DNA of 64,000 nt from Hoplostethus atlanticus (GCA_034670405.1 JAXDDX010000012.1:248001-312000); one strand, 5' to 3'; shown: positions 1-9,870, counted from the first letter of the stretch. The notes: generated by a model from the letters alone, not told the origin. Translations and numbers: made by a program.

Positions 1-671
1 CTTTTCTCCTTATGAGTTAGGTTCATTCTGCTAATGATGCTACATTCTCATCTAGGATTTTGACCATTAGCTTGTAAGCTAAGAGTTTTGCACCAATGCT
101 ATATTATCTCTTAGAATTAAAAAATACCAGATTTGTTGAAGCATTGATAATTATAATGTCAGATGTTCATATGTACATACTGTTGTGCTGATTTTGCCTA
201 TCCTTTCCATCAGTCTATGCATAGTCCCACCTTATCATGCTTTAGTCACTTGAATTCCATGAATTCCATGAATTCAAGTGACTAAAAAGCATGATAAGGT
301 GACGGTTCACTGTTTTGTCAAAATAGACCAACTTACACCACATCCTTGTTGAGGCATTAAGCTGTTGAAAAGTGAAATAGAACACCTGCTTCTCTCCAGC
401 CATTTCACGCACTCCTGTTTAGATGCTCACCACCTTTACGTATGCTAGTTAATAGATTTGTTTGTGTTAATAGATAGTTTGTGTATGTTCAGTGTGTGTG
501 GAGTGGTACCTGTCTGTTTCACGCTGGTGTCCGTTGTGATAGACCTGGCTCTCCCCTTGGCACCCTCCTCTTTTGTCTTTCCCTCCCCCGTGGCAAGTAG
601 CACCACCCAACAAGCCAACCTGCCGACTTATCAACCTTGCAGTCACTAAAGCCCTTGGCTCTGCCCTGTAG
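1..671 (+). other. pfkp: pfkp intron upstream of alternative exon A (partial)
   Basis: The segment ends in a good 3' splice site at 670-671. I find no further pfkp exon in it. It holds a near-perfect inverted repeat at 228-301 and otherwise unremarkable AT-rich to mixed sequence. Confidence 0.7.
228..301. repeat. Near-perfect inverted repeat (fold-back)
   Basis: The left arm starts CACCTTATCATGCTT and the right arm ends AAGCATGATAAGGTG. The arms are about 29-30 bases each and differ mainly by two extra bases in the right arm. They flank a centre with two tandem copies of CATGAATTC. The transcript would form a long hairpin. It could be a fold-back transposon remnant or a cruciform-prone palindrome. 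Confidence 0.85.
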
Positions 672-824
672 GCCTACCTGTCACTGCTGGAATTGTTAAC
701 GGCGCGCGGGAAATATGACGAGTTCTGTGTGCCGATGGTCATGGTCCCAGCCACTGTCTCCAACAATGTGCCGGGCTCAGACCTCAGCATTGGCGCTGAC
801 ACGGCTCTGAACGCCATCACGACT
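672..824 (+). CDS. pfkp: pfkp alternative exon A (PFKP-like version)
   Basis: The exon is 153 nt (51 codons) and is phase 0 at both ends. The acceptor follows a pyrimidine-rich tract ending CCCTGTAG and the donor is GTAAGT. The product starts [18 protein letters not shown], contains [18 protein letters not shown] and ends TALNAITT, running directly into TCDRIKQ of the common exon at 2964. The [13 protein letters not shown] stretch is the C-half counterpart of the GSIDND-type substrate loop and lies at the effector sugar-phosphate site by family knowledge. It is the standard PFKP/PFKM-like form of this segment. An equal-length homologue sits 1.4 kb downstream. Confidence 0.93.
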
Positions 825-883
825 GTAAGTGATGGAGCTGGCAACCGGACAAGTTGATCTCAACATCACACAGACAAACTAAT

Positions 884-925
<42 letters not shown>

Positions 926-3900
926 CACAAGCAGACAAACACAGAAACCTCAAAGATGCTCATACTGATGTAGCCATCCAACCAATCATGTTGCAAGAAG
1001 GGGGAAACCGCTCACTCAACAGACCTATCACTCGGCATGATATTTACCAGCATCAGCCTCTAGGTCTATAGTGGGGGCCCAGATAATGCCTCCTCCCTAT
1101 GAATGTGGAACACTATTGGCTTATAACATGGCTGCCGTTTCCGCATCCTGAAACCATTTGAAACCATCAGGGTCTTAGGCAGGCAGACACATTGAGTCAG
1201 AAGTGTCTGGACCGCAGGGCGTGACTGGTAAAGGTAAAGCCGAGCTGACACAGTAGCGTCCCTCCCTTCCCCATCAGGTAAGTGAGTGACAACATGGAGG
1301 CATGCTGTGACGTACCCGTGTGTTGTGGCCGCCATGTTTGCTCCGCCTCTCCCCTCTCCCTGACTCGATGTTTGTGTGTACATCCACTTCATTAACCTCA
1401 TGATGAGTGGTCAAACTGAAGTGCACAAACTAACCTCCTATAGCGTTAGAAGGACTTACCACACATATATGAATGTGTGTGTAACAAGTTCCCTACTGTG
1501 CTTGTTTTGTCACTTTAAGCTTTGATGCTTCGCGATTCCTCAAATGAACATTAAGGCCAGTTTCTAGGTGTTTATACTTTTAGACTTTCCTCTTTTAAAG
1601 AGAGCCTCAAAAAGTAACAAGAGCCCAAAGATGTGTAGAAACACCTTGTAAGTCTGAGTCTTGGCTTGGCCACACCATCGTTACTTCATCTCATACCCTA
1701 TCATTCTGTTTGTGTGACCTGACCGGTGCCTGTCCTGCCTGTATATAACCTTCCTCAACAAATATGGCCATCGCACGGTTTCTGATTGCTCCTTGCTGGT
1801 TGTTATAGTGCGGTGTCATTGCACTGAGCTGCTGACACACAAACACTCAGCCGTCCTGCCCGGCTGCCCAACATCCCCTCTGTTCCTTCCTCCTTCCTCA
1901 TCTCCTTCCCTCCCTGTCTTTTTTCCACCTTTATTTCTTTCCACTCTATCCTTGCTGTTGCCATCCTACCTCTTCTCTGCCATTCTTATAAGCGTCTTTC
2001 TTCTTTGCGTTCAGTTTTCCTCTACCCACCCTCACTTTCTTTTCCATCCCTGCTCACTTTCCCTGAATCTTTCCCTCGTTCCTCCACTTTGCCAAAGGGA
2101 AGCCATAGCCGCTATCACACGGAAAGAGCCGGAATGGCAGGGTACGCTCTAGCAAACTGAGAGGGATTCATGTCTCTCTCAGGAGCTGGTCGCAATTGGC
2201 TCTAATGCATTTTGTGTATACTGCCGCTTCAGGCGTTTGAGTGTCTGCTGCAGCTGTATGAGGCTCGGGCTACCTATGAGGAGTTTTGCATCCCGATGTG
2301 TATGCTGCCTGCCACCATAAGTAACAATGTGCCGGGCACTGATCTTAGTATCGGGGCAGACACGGCCCTCAATGCCATCGTGGAGGTAAGGCAGTCCAAC
2401 CGGCCACCGACACAGCTTTGACTGTTCAGATGTTGAAATGTAGATGAAATTGAACCATGATCTCACGTATCAGTTTTGCTATACAGTATAATGTGAAATG
2501 ATAGTTTAGTTCCTAAAGAAAATGTAATTAAACTCTGTTTTATGTTTGAGCAGAATGAATGAATACAGTTTACCGGTTGATGTGCTCTCCCTTCCTTATG
2601 CAGGACTCCAGTTTATCTGGTGAAAGCAACATGTTAGCCTGAATGTGCCTGAGTTGTCTAAATGTAGCAAGCTGGTTCTTTTGTACAGTATCTGGAATGA
2701 GCATGCCGGCCTTGAAACTTGATGCAGTGTTATATTGTTGTATATCTGTGGTGGAATGTATTGCTAGAACAATATGTGACCTCTTGTAACTTGTAGCCCT
2801 TCTAACACAAACAATGCTTGGATTGTTCACACATTGAAATATTACAAATGAAAGGCATTTAGCTCAAAGTATCTGAGACGTAGACACAGTTTCCTAATGC
2901 TTAGCTTGTAATAATCAATACGTGTATACTGACATTGGAAGTGTGTGTGTGTGTGTGTATCAGACTTGTGACCGCATCAAGCAGTCAGCCAGTGGGACCA
3001 AGAGGCGTGTGTTCATCATTGAGACCATGGGGGGCTACTGTGGCTACCTGGCTAGTGTAGGAGGCCTGGCTGCAGGGGCCGATGCTGCCTACATCTATGA
3101 AGAGCCATTTGACATCAGAGACCTACAGGTGGCTCTCTCTCTCTCTCTCGCTCTCTCTGTCTGACACACACACACACACACACACAAACTCTTACATTCA
3201 CATAATATGAAACATTGCCTGTACCACCATTGTATTTGTGTCTAGTTCCCAGCTGGTCATTTGCCACTTTGTCCACTAGAGGGCACTTGGGCTCGATTCT
3301 GAGACACTGGCAGCACAGAAAGGCCTCCACCAATGCCATCTGCTGGTCAGCATTACTCATGTTGACTATTTATTCCCACAGGCCAATGTGGAACATTTGA
3401 CACAGAAGATGAAGACCAGCATTCAGAGAGGCCTCGTCCTCAGGTAACAAAGTCAAGCCACAGATGTAACTGATACCCTCCTCGTTCCCTACAGCACATT
3501 TTTAAGGCTTGCTTGCGATATGTGTTTAAATCCAGTATTTGTAGTCCACAGTTGATCCATCTTTGCAAATTCTTTGTCTTTGTACATTTGGCCAGTGTGT
3601 ACTGTAAATAGATCCTCTGCTGATGCCATGTTTTCAGAAGCCCAACTCTTGGCAGTCCTGCTGTCATTGTAATGTCAATATAGCATGAACCCAGTGTAGG
3701 GTGGAGCTGACAAAACGGCAACAGACATGCGTCCAATAGCATGTTGGGGTGTAAATCTACACCCAGAAGACCAACTGTCCTGTTTTACTGTCTGCCTGTA
3801 GGAATGAGAACAGCAATGAGAACTACACGACAGACTTCATCTACCAGCTGTACTCTGAAGAAGGACACGGCGTGTTTGACTGCAGGAAGAATGTACTGGG

Positions 3901-6141
3901 ACACATGCAACAGGTAGGCACTGTTTCTACAGACTGGGAATGCTTCCTCTAACTAAATATTACACACAATTCTTCTTCAATTAATGCCATATTTAGCATC
4001 ATATACCATGGAAGGGCTGCAGTGTACTTTCGCCTGGTGTGTCTTGAGATTAGACCAGATTCAATTAGATTAGATGAAACTGTAATGATCCCTGTGGGGA
4101 AATTGGATCATTGCAAGGCTACAGCAAATACATAATTGGATATAGATAAGAATAGAGCAATGCAGGGTATTAAACGCTACACAACTGACCATTTCAACAG
4201 TATAACATATACAAAATATAAATGAAAATATATGAATTACAGTAACGTACTGAGGCAAAGAAAAAAAAAAAGAAAATGTATGTATATGAGAATATACAAA
4301 AAATGAAAACCAGTATGATAAATGGAAAATATAAAAATACCAAGATATATGCAGTTTGTAAAAAATGAGAACATGAAGGAGAGAAAAAAAGGATTATCAT
4401 TTACTTCATATAAACGGGATGTGCAAAATAAGCGTCGCATCGTGTTGGAAAAGCGGCAGAGTGATACCTCTCGGCTCTTTTGAAAGGGAGGAGCACCGTC
4501 TCCGTTTGACCGAAACTTTGGGACCAAGATTTCAGCCAAGGCGCTGCAGTGGGTCTCCAAGAAGCTGGTGGAGACGTTCAGACAAGGTAAGGCTGTGATG
4601 CTGCAGTCCTGGTCAGTAGATCCTCCGTCCCCTCAGAGGCGTGGTTGTGGTTTGTGGTTGTTTGGAAGACCTTTACTCAGATCTGTCATGGAGTCACTCA
4701 GTTTCATTTTGATGTTTTTTTTTTTGTTCCTCTCAAATGAAAATTAAGTATTAATAATTTTGCTGCAAACAATCAACAACTTGAATTTGACTTTAATGAA
4801 CTTAATGAACTTCATTTCAGTTCACTTTCTTTTTTCTATTTTAATGAACACTTGAGACATTTAACAACCAATGTGATTTTGAATGGTGGTAGTAACATGT
4901 ATCCTGAAACCACACTCTCAGTCTCTAAAGGCCAAGGTTAAAATTGGAATTCCTCTTTGTTTTTTTATGTCTATTTGCCGTACGCATGGATGACATAAGA
5001 TGAAGGTAAATGTTTTTTTTCATGCTGGCTCCATGACCATCTACTCCTTTAAACCTAGCTCCATCTCTCTTCCTGTCATGTCCACTACCTTTCTTCCTGT
5101 CATATCCTATAGATACACACAGCCTGTCTAGGCACTCACAGGGTACAGCTAACTGGCTAGCGTCTGCTTTCATGCCTATTAGCCTCACAAATCAATTTAC
5201 ACTATTTTCAGTTCACCATTTAAAAATGAGATGGTTTTTGATAGGAACCTACGAGCATGGGCTGAAAGAGTACCCCGCTAGCGTGTTTTGCCTGCTTTGC
5301 CCCACGCTTCCTTGTGTATCTATGGTTTCATGTCCCGTAATTTACTGTGTAGTATAGTAACTGCTTCTTTATCGTCACATCTTACTGGAAATGTTTGCAT
5401 TTCATTGTTAGATATTCTACTGAGATCAGGTGCACCCCCCCCCCCCTCCCCCGCTCTAGTGGGATAACCTAGGATAACTAGAAGCTAGAAGATGAAAGAC
5501 CCATCATCACACCATCCTCCATACAGACAGCTCCCACCAGCACCAAGTGTTGAAGCCATGCTTGTCAGAAAGAGAGTGAAGGTTACAGTGTGTTCCTGTG
5601 TTTCCACGTCTGACTGCTGCCGTGTTTCCCCGCAGGCCGAGTGTTTGCCAACACTGAGGACTCCTGCTGTCTGCTGGGGATGCGCCGCAGGGCTCTGGTC
5701 TTCCAGCCCGTGGTACAGCTCAAGGAGGATACCGACTTTGTGTACGTATCACTAAACCCGAACTTAACCGGACCGTGATTAGATGAAACTTAAATGATCC
5801 CTGTGGGGAAACACAAATTGATCAAGAAAATAAGAGATAATTACAACAAATAGTTAAAACAACCACACACATATTGAAAATAATACAACAAATAAATAGG
5901 GGGGGTGTCTGTATTAGGGCAATTTCAGCTGTAGTGTCAAAGTCACCTTCGTCACCCTGCTGAAATCTCCTTGTCTGTCTATAGTCACAGGATCCCCAAG
6001 GAGCAGTGGTGGCTGAAGCTGCGTCCTCTGATGAAGATCCTGGCCAAGTACAAGACCAGCTACGACGTCTCTGACTCCGGTCAGCTGGAGCACGTCGTCC
6101 GCAACCGGCCCAAAGAGTCGGACGTGTCTGCAGCCATGTGA
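672..6141 (+). CDS. pfkp: Platelet-type ATP-dependent 6-phosphofructokinase, C-terminal part (spliced; 5' exons outside window)
   Basis: The enzyme phosphorylates fructose 6-phosphate to fructose 1,6-bisphosphate with ATP, the committed cytosolic step of glycolysis, and works as a tetramer. In vertebrates the C-terminal half is a degenerate copy of the catalytic half and binds effectors such as fructose 2,6-bisphosphate. Joining 672-824 (or 2233-2385), 2964-3128, 3382-3443, 3802-3913, 4487-4586, 5636-5741 and 5985-6141 gives one open frame of about 284 residues. Diagnostic strings include [25 protein letters not shown]-type [27 protein letters not shown] and [21 protein letters not shown] rather than PFKM or PFKL is favoured by RDLQANVEHL and by the nearby klf6, as in human. 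The tail ends in [13 protein letters not shown], longer than the short human PFKP tail I recall. Introns are GT-AG. Upstream exons with the catalytic half lie left of the window. The pfkpa/pfkpb paralogue cannot be assigned. Confidence 0.92.
825..2232 (+). other. pfkp: Intron between alternative exons A and B
   Basis: 1,408 nt. It contains a CA repeat at 887-923 close to the exon A donor. A long pyrimidine-rich stretch at about 1856-2090 (CTTCCTCCTTCC-type) lies upstream of exon B and could bind polypyrimidine-tract proteins. The two exons are too far apart for simple steric exclusion. Confidence 0.6.
887..923. repeat. CA microsatellite in pfkp intron
   Basis: About 18 uninterrupted AC units, 62 bases after the exon A donor. 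CA repeats can act as hnRNP L sites in introns; no direct evidence here. Confidence 0.9.
2233..2385 (+). CDS. pfkp: pfkp alternative exon B (PFKL-like version of the same segment)
   Basis: The exon is 153 nt, phase 0-0, with acceptor CGCTTCAG and donor GTAAGG. The product starts [18 protein letters not shown], contains [18 protein letters not shown] and ends TALNAIVE, and also joins TCDRIKQ at 2964. By eye about 35 of 51 residues match exon A, with identity concentrated in the SNNVPG and [11 protein letters not shown] core; the first third and the last two residues differ. The frame has no stop codon, and many differences from exon A are synonymous or conservative, so it looks functional rather than a dead duplicate. 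Some positions (MC before [12 protein letters not shown]) match liver-type PFK as I remember it. It is most likely spliced in place of exon A. Confidence 0.88.
2941..2958. repeat. GT repeat at the 3' splice site of the common exon
   Basis: Nine GT units end five bases before the exon at 2964, where a pyrimidine tract would normally lie. UG repeats in this position are known binding sites for TDP-43 and CELF proteins in other genes. Confidence 0.9.
2964..3128 (+). CDS. pfkp: pfkp common exon after the alternative pair
   Basis: The exon is 165 nt, 55 codons, phase 0-0. It encodes [20 protein letters not shown], then [20 protein letters not shown] and ends with PFDIRDLQ. This is the C-half copy of the MGR/MGG loop that contacts sugar phosphate in the family. 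The splice sites are unusual: the acceptor is preceded by a GT repeat at 2941-2958 instead of a normal pyrimidine tract, and the donor is GTGGCT followed at once by CT and CA repeats. Confidence 0.93.
3132..3185. repeat. CT repeat then CA repeat just after a pfkp donor
   Basis: CT units at about 3132-3158 start four bases after the donor, and CA units follow at about 3164-3185. UC-rich intronic sequence next to a weak donor is a typical PTB target by general knowledge. Confidence 0.9.
3382..3443 (+). CDS. pfkp: pfkp exon (ANVEHL...GLVLR)
   Basis: The exon is 62 nt, phase 0 in and phase 2 out. The acceptor is TTCCCACAG and the donor is GTAACA. It encodes [20 protein letters not shown] plus the first two bases of an Arg codon completed by the next exon. 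It matches the family helix that follows the IRDLQ motif. Confidence 0.93.
3802..3913 (+). CDS. pfkp: pfkp exon ([21 protein letters not shown]...)
   Basis: The exon is 112 nt; its first base completes the split Arg codon and it ends in phase 0. The acceptor is TGCCTGTAG and the donor is GTAGGC. It encodes [20 protein letters not shown] followed by [11 protein letters not shown]. The last motif is the C-half equivalent of the LGHVQRGG segment of the catalytic half. Confidence 0.93.
4064..4435. repeat. Dispersed teleost repeat in pfkp intron, copy 1
   Basis: The copy begins ATTAGATTAGATGAAACTG, then TGATCCCTGTGGGGAAA, is followed by AT-rich sequence and ends near GATGTGCAAAATAA. The same start recurs at 5776 in the same orientation. 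I recognise this as a common interspersed fish element type but cannot name the family. It fills most of the intron before the exon at 4487. Confidence 0.6.
4487..4586 (+). CDS. pfkp: pfkp exon ([16 protein letters not shown]...)
   Basis: The exon is 100 nt, phase 0 in and phase 1 out. The acceptor is CTCTTTTGAAAG and the donor is GTAAGG. It encodes [20 protein letters not shown] and then [13 protein letters not shown] plus a split Gly codon. The acceptor lies only about 50 nt after the end of a dispersed repeat that fills most of the preceding intron. Confidence 0.92.
5636..5741 (+). CDS. pfkp: pfkp exon ([20 protein letters not shown]...)
   Basis: The exon is 106 nt, phase 1 in and phase 2 out. 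The acceptor is TTTCCCCGCAG. The donor is taken as GTACGT at 5742, the only nearby GT that keeps the next exon in frame (codon GT|T, Val). It encodes [20 protein letters not shown] and then [14 protein letters not shown]. The CCLLGMRRR segment is the family position where isozymes show CVLGI-type strings. Confidence 0.9.
5776..5905. repeat. Dispersed teleost repeat in pfkp intron, copy 2
   Basis: It shares GATTAGATGAAACTTAAATG and TGATCCCTGTGGGGAAA with the copy at 4064, then runs into AT-rich sequence ending at a short G run. It lies between the last two coding exons. Confidence 0.6.
5985..6141 (+). CDS. pfkp: pfkp last coding exon with stop codon
   Basis: The acceptor is TGTCTGTCTATAG. The exon encodes [20 protein letters not shown], then [18 protein letters not shown] and a tail [13 protein letters not shown] before TGA at 6139-6141. 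The core matches the vertebrate PFK C-terminus. The tail after EHV varies among isozymes and is a regulatory, phosphorylated region in PFKM, so it gives little paralogue information. Confidence 0.93.
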
Positions 6142-6785
6142 AGACCTTCACGGTGGTCTGTGTGTCAGACTGTCAGTTCCAACCCTGTAGAAGAACACCA
6201 GTAATGCTTGAGAAGTCCTCTGTTCTGCCTGTCATTACCTTGTATGATGCAGTGAACGTCACTCCCTCCCTTTTGATTTAGTTTTGTCTCCACAGACTCA
6301 TGTATGGTAAAGCTACTAAGGACTGTAACCTAGCCTCTGCAGTGCTCCTGATGTCAGATACACACACACTGATGACGTCACTCATCTATGTCTTTGTCGC
6401 CCTGTTGTTTAAATTGCACTTTCTCTGTCGACTGAACCCTGACATGGGCTCTACTCCGAGAGCCCATGCGGACAGAATAAACACTATATCCGCTGTAGAC
6501 CCAGTGTGTGTATCTGCCCAGAACCAGTGTGAGGTTCAGCATATTTATGTGAGACTGACGCAATACAGTTGAGCTGCTGCAAGTCCAGAGCACTGCTTGC
6601 TGTGCTTTACTGAAACACATATTTTAACATTGTTTTTAACATTGTTCTGCTTGAAAACATTCATATGGTATTATGAACAGTAGGCACTGCTGTATTAAAT
6701 AGGCATCTATTGTATTGCACCATTAATTTAAATGTGTAAGAGACTAATGTTTCCCACAAAATAAAGCTCAGACATGAGAAATGTA
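6142..6785 (+). other. pfkp: pfkp 3' untranslated region
   Basis: About 640 nt from the TGA to the expected cleavage site roughly 20 nt past the AATAAA. It has no long open frame of coding character. Cleavage is predicted near 6780-6790 because a GT/T-rich element (6796-6815) follows. Confidence 0.75.
6760..6765 (+). terminator. pfkp: pfkp polyadenylation signal AATAAA
   Basis: This is a canonical AATAAA hexamer about 620 nt after the stop codon. A GT-rich stretch (TGGTGTGTTGTTTTATTTTGG-like) begins some 30 nt further on, as expected for a cleavage-stimulation element. It is the strongest such arrangement downstream of the gene. Confidence 0.75.
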
Positions 6786-9300
6786 CTCTACTGATGGTGT
6801 GTTGTTTTATTTTGGAGGGGTTTACATGTGAACACGATATTCTAAAAATACGTAAAGGTGCCGAAGCATGTTAACATGAATAAATCACCATCATATTACT
6901 GTAGAGACATCAGTATACTTGCTGTAAACAAACTAGACCATCACAGGAAGTTGGCAGCCTCCACACGGCATATTCTGTGGACGTTGCGGGTCGGATTTAT
7001 CTGGCAATCTGCTGGATTGTTCTTCCAGGGCAAACGGAGCTGAAGCTTTCAGAGTTTCTGACAGATGGTGGAAGGAGTGAAAGAGCGATGGAAAAATCAC
7101 TTCCAACATGTTTATCCTCTTCAGTAAAAGCAGAGATGCCAGGGAGGTGGTGGGGGGGGGCTTGGTCTAAAGTTTGAAAAACCCTTAACAGTACCACTAC
7201 CAGTCGTCTCCACCACACCAAGGTATCACAGTTTATTTGACAGTGATATACTGATGCTACATGTAGCACCTTTAAGTATCTTCCAGGTTAGTTAGGCTCG
7301 TCTATGTCTGGCTCTCTGGACAGACAGTAGATGGCAGCAAAGCACCGTCCTGTCCTCGTGGTCTGGGTTCACCAGGTCCACAATGACACCAATTCCCTCC
7401 CATCAGTCGCAGTCCAGTTCTGCTCTTGACACTTGCAGTGTACGGTGGCTTATTACTAAAGTAGATTAACTCTGTGAGTGTGTTTGTGTGCATGTGTGTG
7501 AGTGTGTAGCCACAATTAGGAATTAATCTCATCATTTGAAAGGAAATTTCAATTTCCCATGGGTGTATTAAGTGTGTGTACATGTAATTGGGCTGCAACT
7601 TCTCTCCTAAATGGACCTTTATTTTTATTTTTTTCAACCTTTCAAGTGATTACATGCACATATGGTGAGGCTGAGGCCATTGCTTTAAGAAGCACCTATA
7701 TTCCCCTCAGACCTCCTGGTGTAATTATCATCCTCACCTCAGACCGGTCTGGTTAATTCAGCTCACCCACGCTAAACAGACGCCTCTGTTCCCATCACTA
7801 TCATGTCCTCGGACCCCGGTGGAGGCATTTTCATGTTCTGCTTCTCTCTGAGCATGAAATTAGCAAATCCAATAATTTGGGGTGAGTTAGGAATGCAAGG
7901 GGAGCCCACAGGGTCACATGCACATAGGTAATCAATACTACTTACCATTTCACCCCGCCCCCCTCTCTCTTTCTTTTCTTTTACAAATCACATGCATATC
8001 TCATCTCATTGGACTGATTAAAGGTTGCAAATGAAGGGCCCTCGCTCCCCGGGTCCCCATCAAAGGCCAAACACATGCTCAGTAACTTTGTCTTCATTTA
8101 ATTCTACATTGTCTTCAGACAAGGCCCCAATTATAAGCTTGCGGTGAATCTCCGAAATAGCTCCTGCAAATTGACCTTTTTTGATTAAAAGCGCATTCTC
8201 CGTCTCTCGCCGAGTCCCCTGCACTCCAGTTTCAGCACCACTGAGCAATATTGGTTGGAATTTCTTGTGCAAACGGCAAATAGCAGCAGTGCTAAATATA
8301 GATCACTGTAAAGGTATTGCGATAACAATAGTAACAAGAGCCAATAAATCCTGGCTTGCTGTTATTGAAAAAGCAATATTTCCTTTCAACTGAATCATGT
8401 ACATGTGACGTGCAGAATGAATATTTATGGTTCAATAAAGCCATGCAGAAATAAAGGAGCATATAACATGAAAACGCACAGAACAGCAGAAGTTATGGAT
8501 CCTAGATATGAATCCATTTCTGCTCCGTCTCCTATCGGCAGCACTGAAAACGTACTCTGGTGCTGCTGGTTGCCAAAGAAACTAGAGTGAATCACAGGAC
8601 CCTTTTCCAGACTCTGGACAAAGGATTTGATTCACCTCTACACACCAGAGAAGCTCTGGCTTAAAACAAGTCCAGTGAGTTGCACTCCAATTTCGGCTTC
8701 CCACAATCCACCAGGCCAGGGTGCCGAAATACTCATCTGAGAATCTCCTCTTGACAATTAAGACGGCCACGGAAGCATGGAGAGCTCTCTATTCCATTAG
8801 CCTCTGTGCTGCTTCCCTCCATCTGTCCACTCAGCCTTAACTTACTTATTACTAAAGTCTGCCGTATTTTGTTAGGGAGGCGATTAGTGAAATCTACATG
8901 AAAAGGCAATTTCCTTCTTCTTTTCTTTCCCTTCACTCTCTCACACTTCATTGGGATCGGACAGATGTAAAGAATGGCATTTGAGCACTAATGAAATTCG
9001 CTGTGCATCATTTGGAATGTTAATCTCTGGATGGAAGTGACTTGCGTCTTTATTTACTCGTTTCTGTGTGACAAATGGGCAGAGTTGACTAAAATCACAT
9101 TGGTGCTGGTGCGCCTCCCTATTTAACCAACGGCTAGGAGCATCGGCTGGCAGTCGGCTTAGAGACTGCAGCTCCACTTTGATGTATTGGAGTTAATATC
9201 TTCCTGACATTTCTCAGGACAGATTTTCATCACTGGATTCATCTGTACTTTTGGGGCTCTGTGATAAATGAGTCAGGACATTCATTTTCCTCCCCTCGCC
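6786..9300. other. Intergenic sequence, mostly non-repetitive; possible conserved noncoding blocks
   Basis: No gene is visible. From about 7640 to 8700 the sequence is AT-rich, free of simple repeats and dense in ATTA, CAAT and TGATTAAA-type words, a texture typical of deeply conserved vertebrate noncoding elements. That is inference only and needs alignment. Confidence 0.35.
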
Positions 9301-9328
9301 TCGTGCTTCTCTGGGAGCATCTAAGCTG

Positions 9329-9507
9329 TGTGTGTGTGTGTGTGTGTGTAGGTGTGCATGTATACATATGTGTGTCTGCGTGTTTGATGTCTGAGTTGTG
9401 GGGCTGTGAATCGTTGCATATGTAACGTGTGTGTGTGTGTGTGTGTGGGTACAGTATGTCTGTGCACACATGTACACACGCTTCTCTGTGTGTGTGTGTG
9501 TGTGTGC
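9329..9507. repeat. Cluster of three GT microsatellites
   Basis: GT runs lie at about 9329-9350, 9427-9447 and 9487-9506, separated by GT/CA-biased sequence. Confidence 0.85.
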
Positions 9508-9825
9508 GTAGGTGTCTGCTAGCGTGCACCCGAGTCCCGGTGTTGGCTGTGTGAGCGCGAGCCCCGGCTGCGAGCGTTGCCAGTGACAAGAAATAGACGG
9601 CGGCATTAATGGAAGTGACATTAATTTGACAGAGCGCTCGCTAACATGCGAAGTCACTCGCAGTTCATAAGAATAATATTAACTCGGCATTAACATGCAC
9701 GGCTGTCTGTTGCACCAGATGCCGCCTCGCGTTTTGGAGAGCGGGTTTGCTGCGGCTCCGGCTCTCTGTGGCACGAGTACATCCAGCAGCTACAGTATGC
9801 ACAACAAGAAAAGCCTCATTCTCGC

Positions 9826-9870
9826 TGTCTGGGACGTTGAGCTCTGCTGGCACGTTGAGCTCTGCTGGCT
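9826..9870. repeat. Short tandem duplication, about 18 bp unit
   Basis: The unit CGTTGAGCTCTGCTGG occurs twice in direct succession. It is noncoding. Confidence 0.8.

Noticed and set aside
228-301. microRNA precursor
   Set aside because: The hairpin is too perfectly palindromic with a tiny loop and no conserved mature-like segment known to me; kept only as an inverted repeat.
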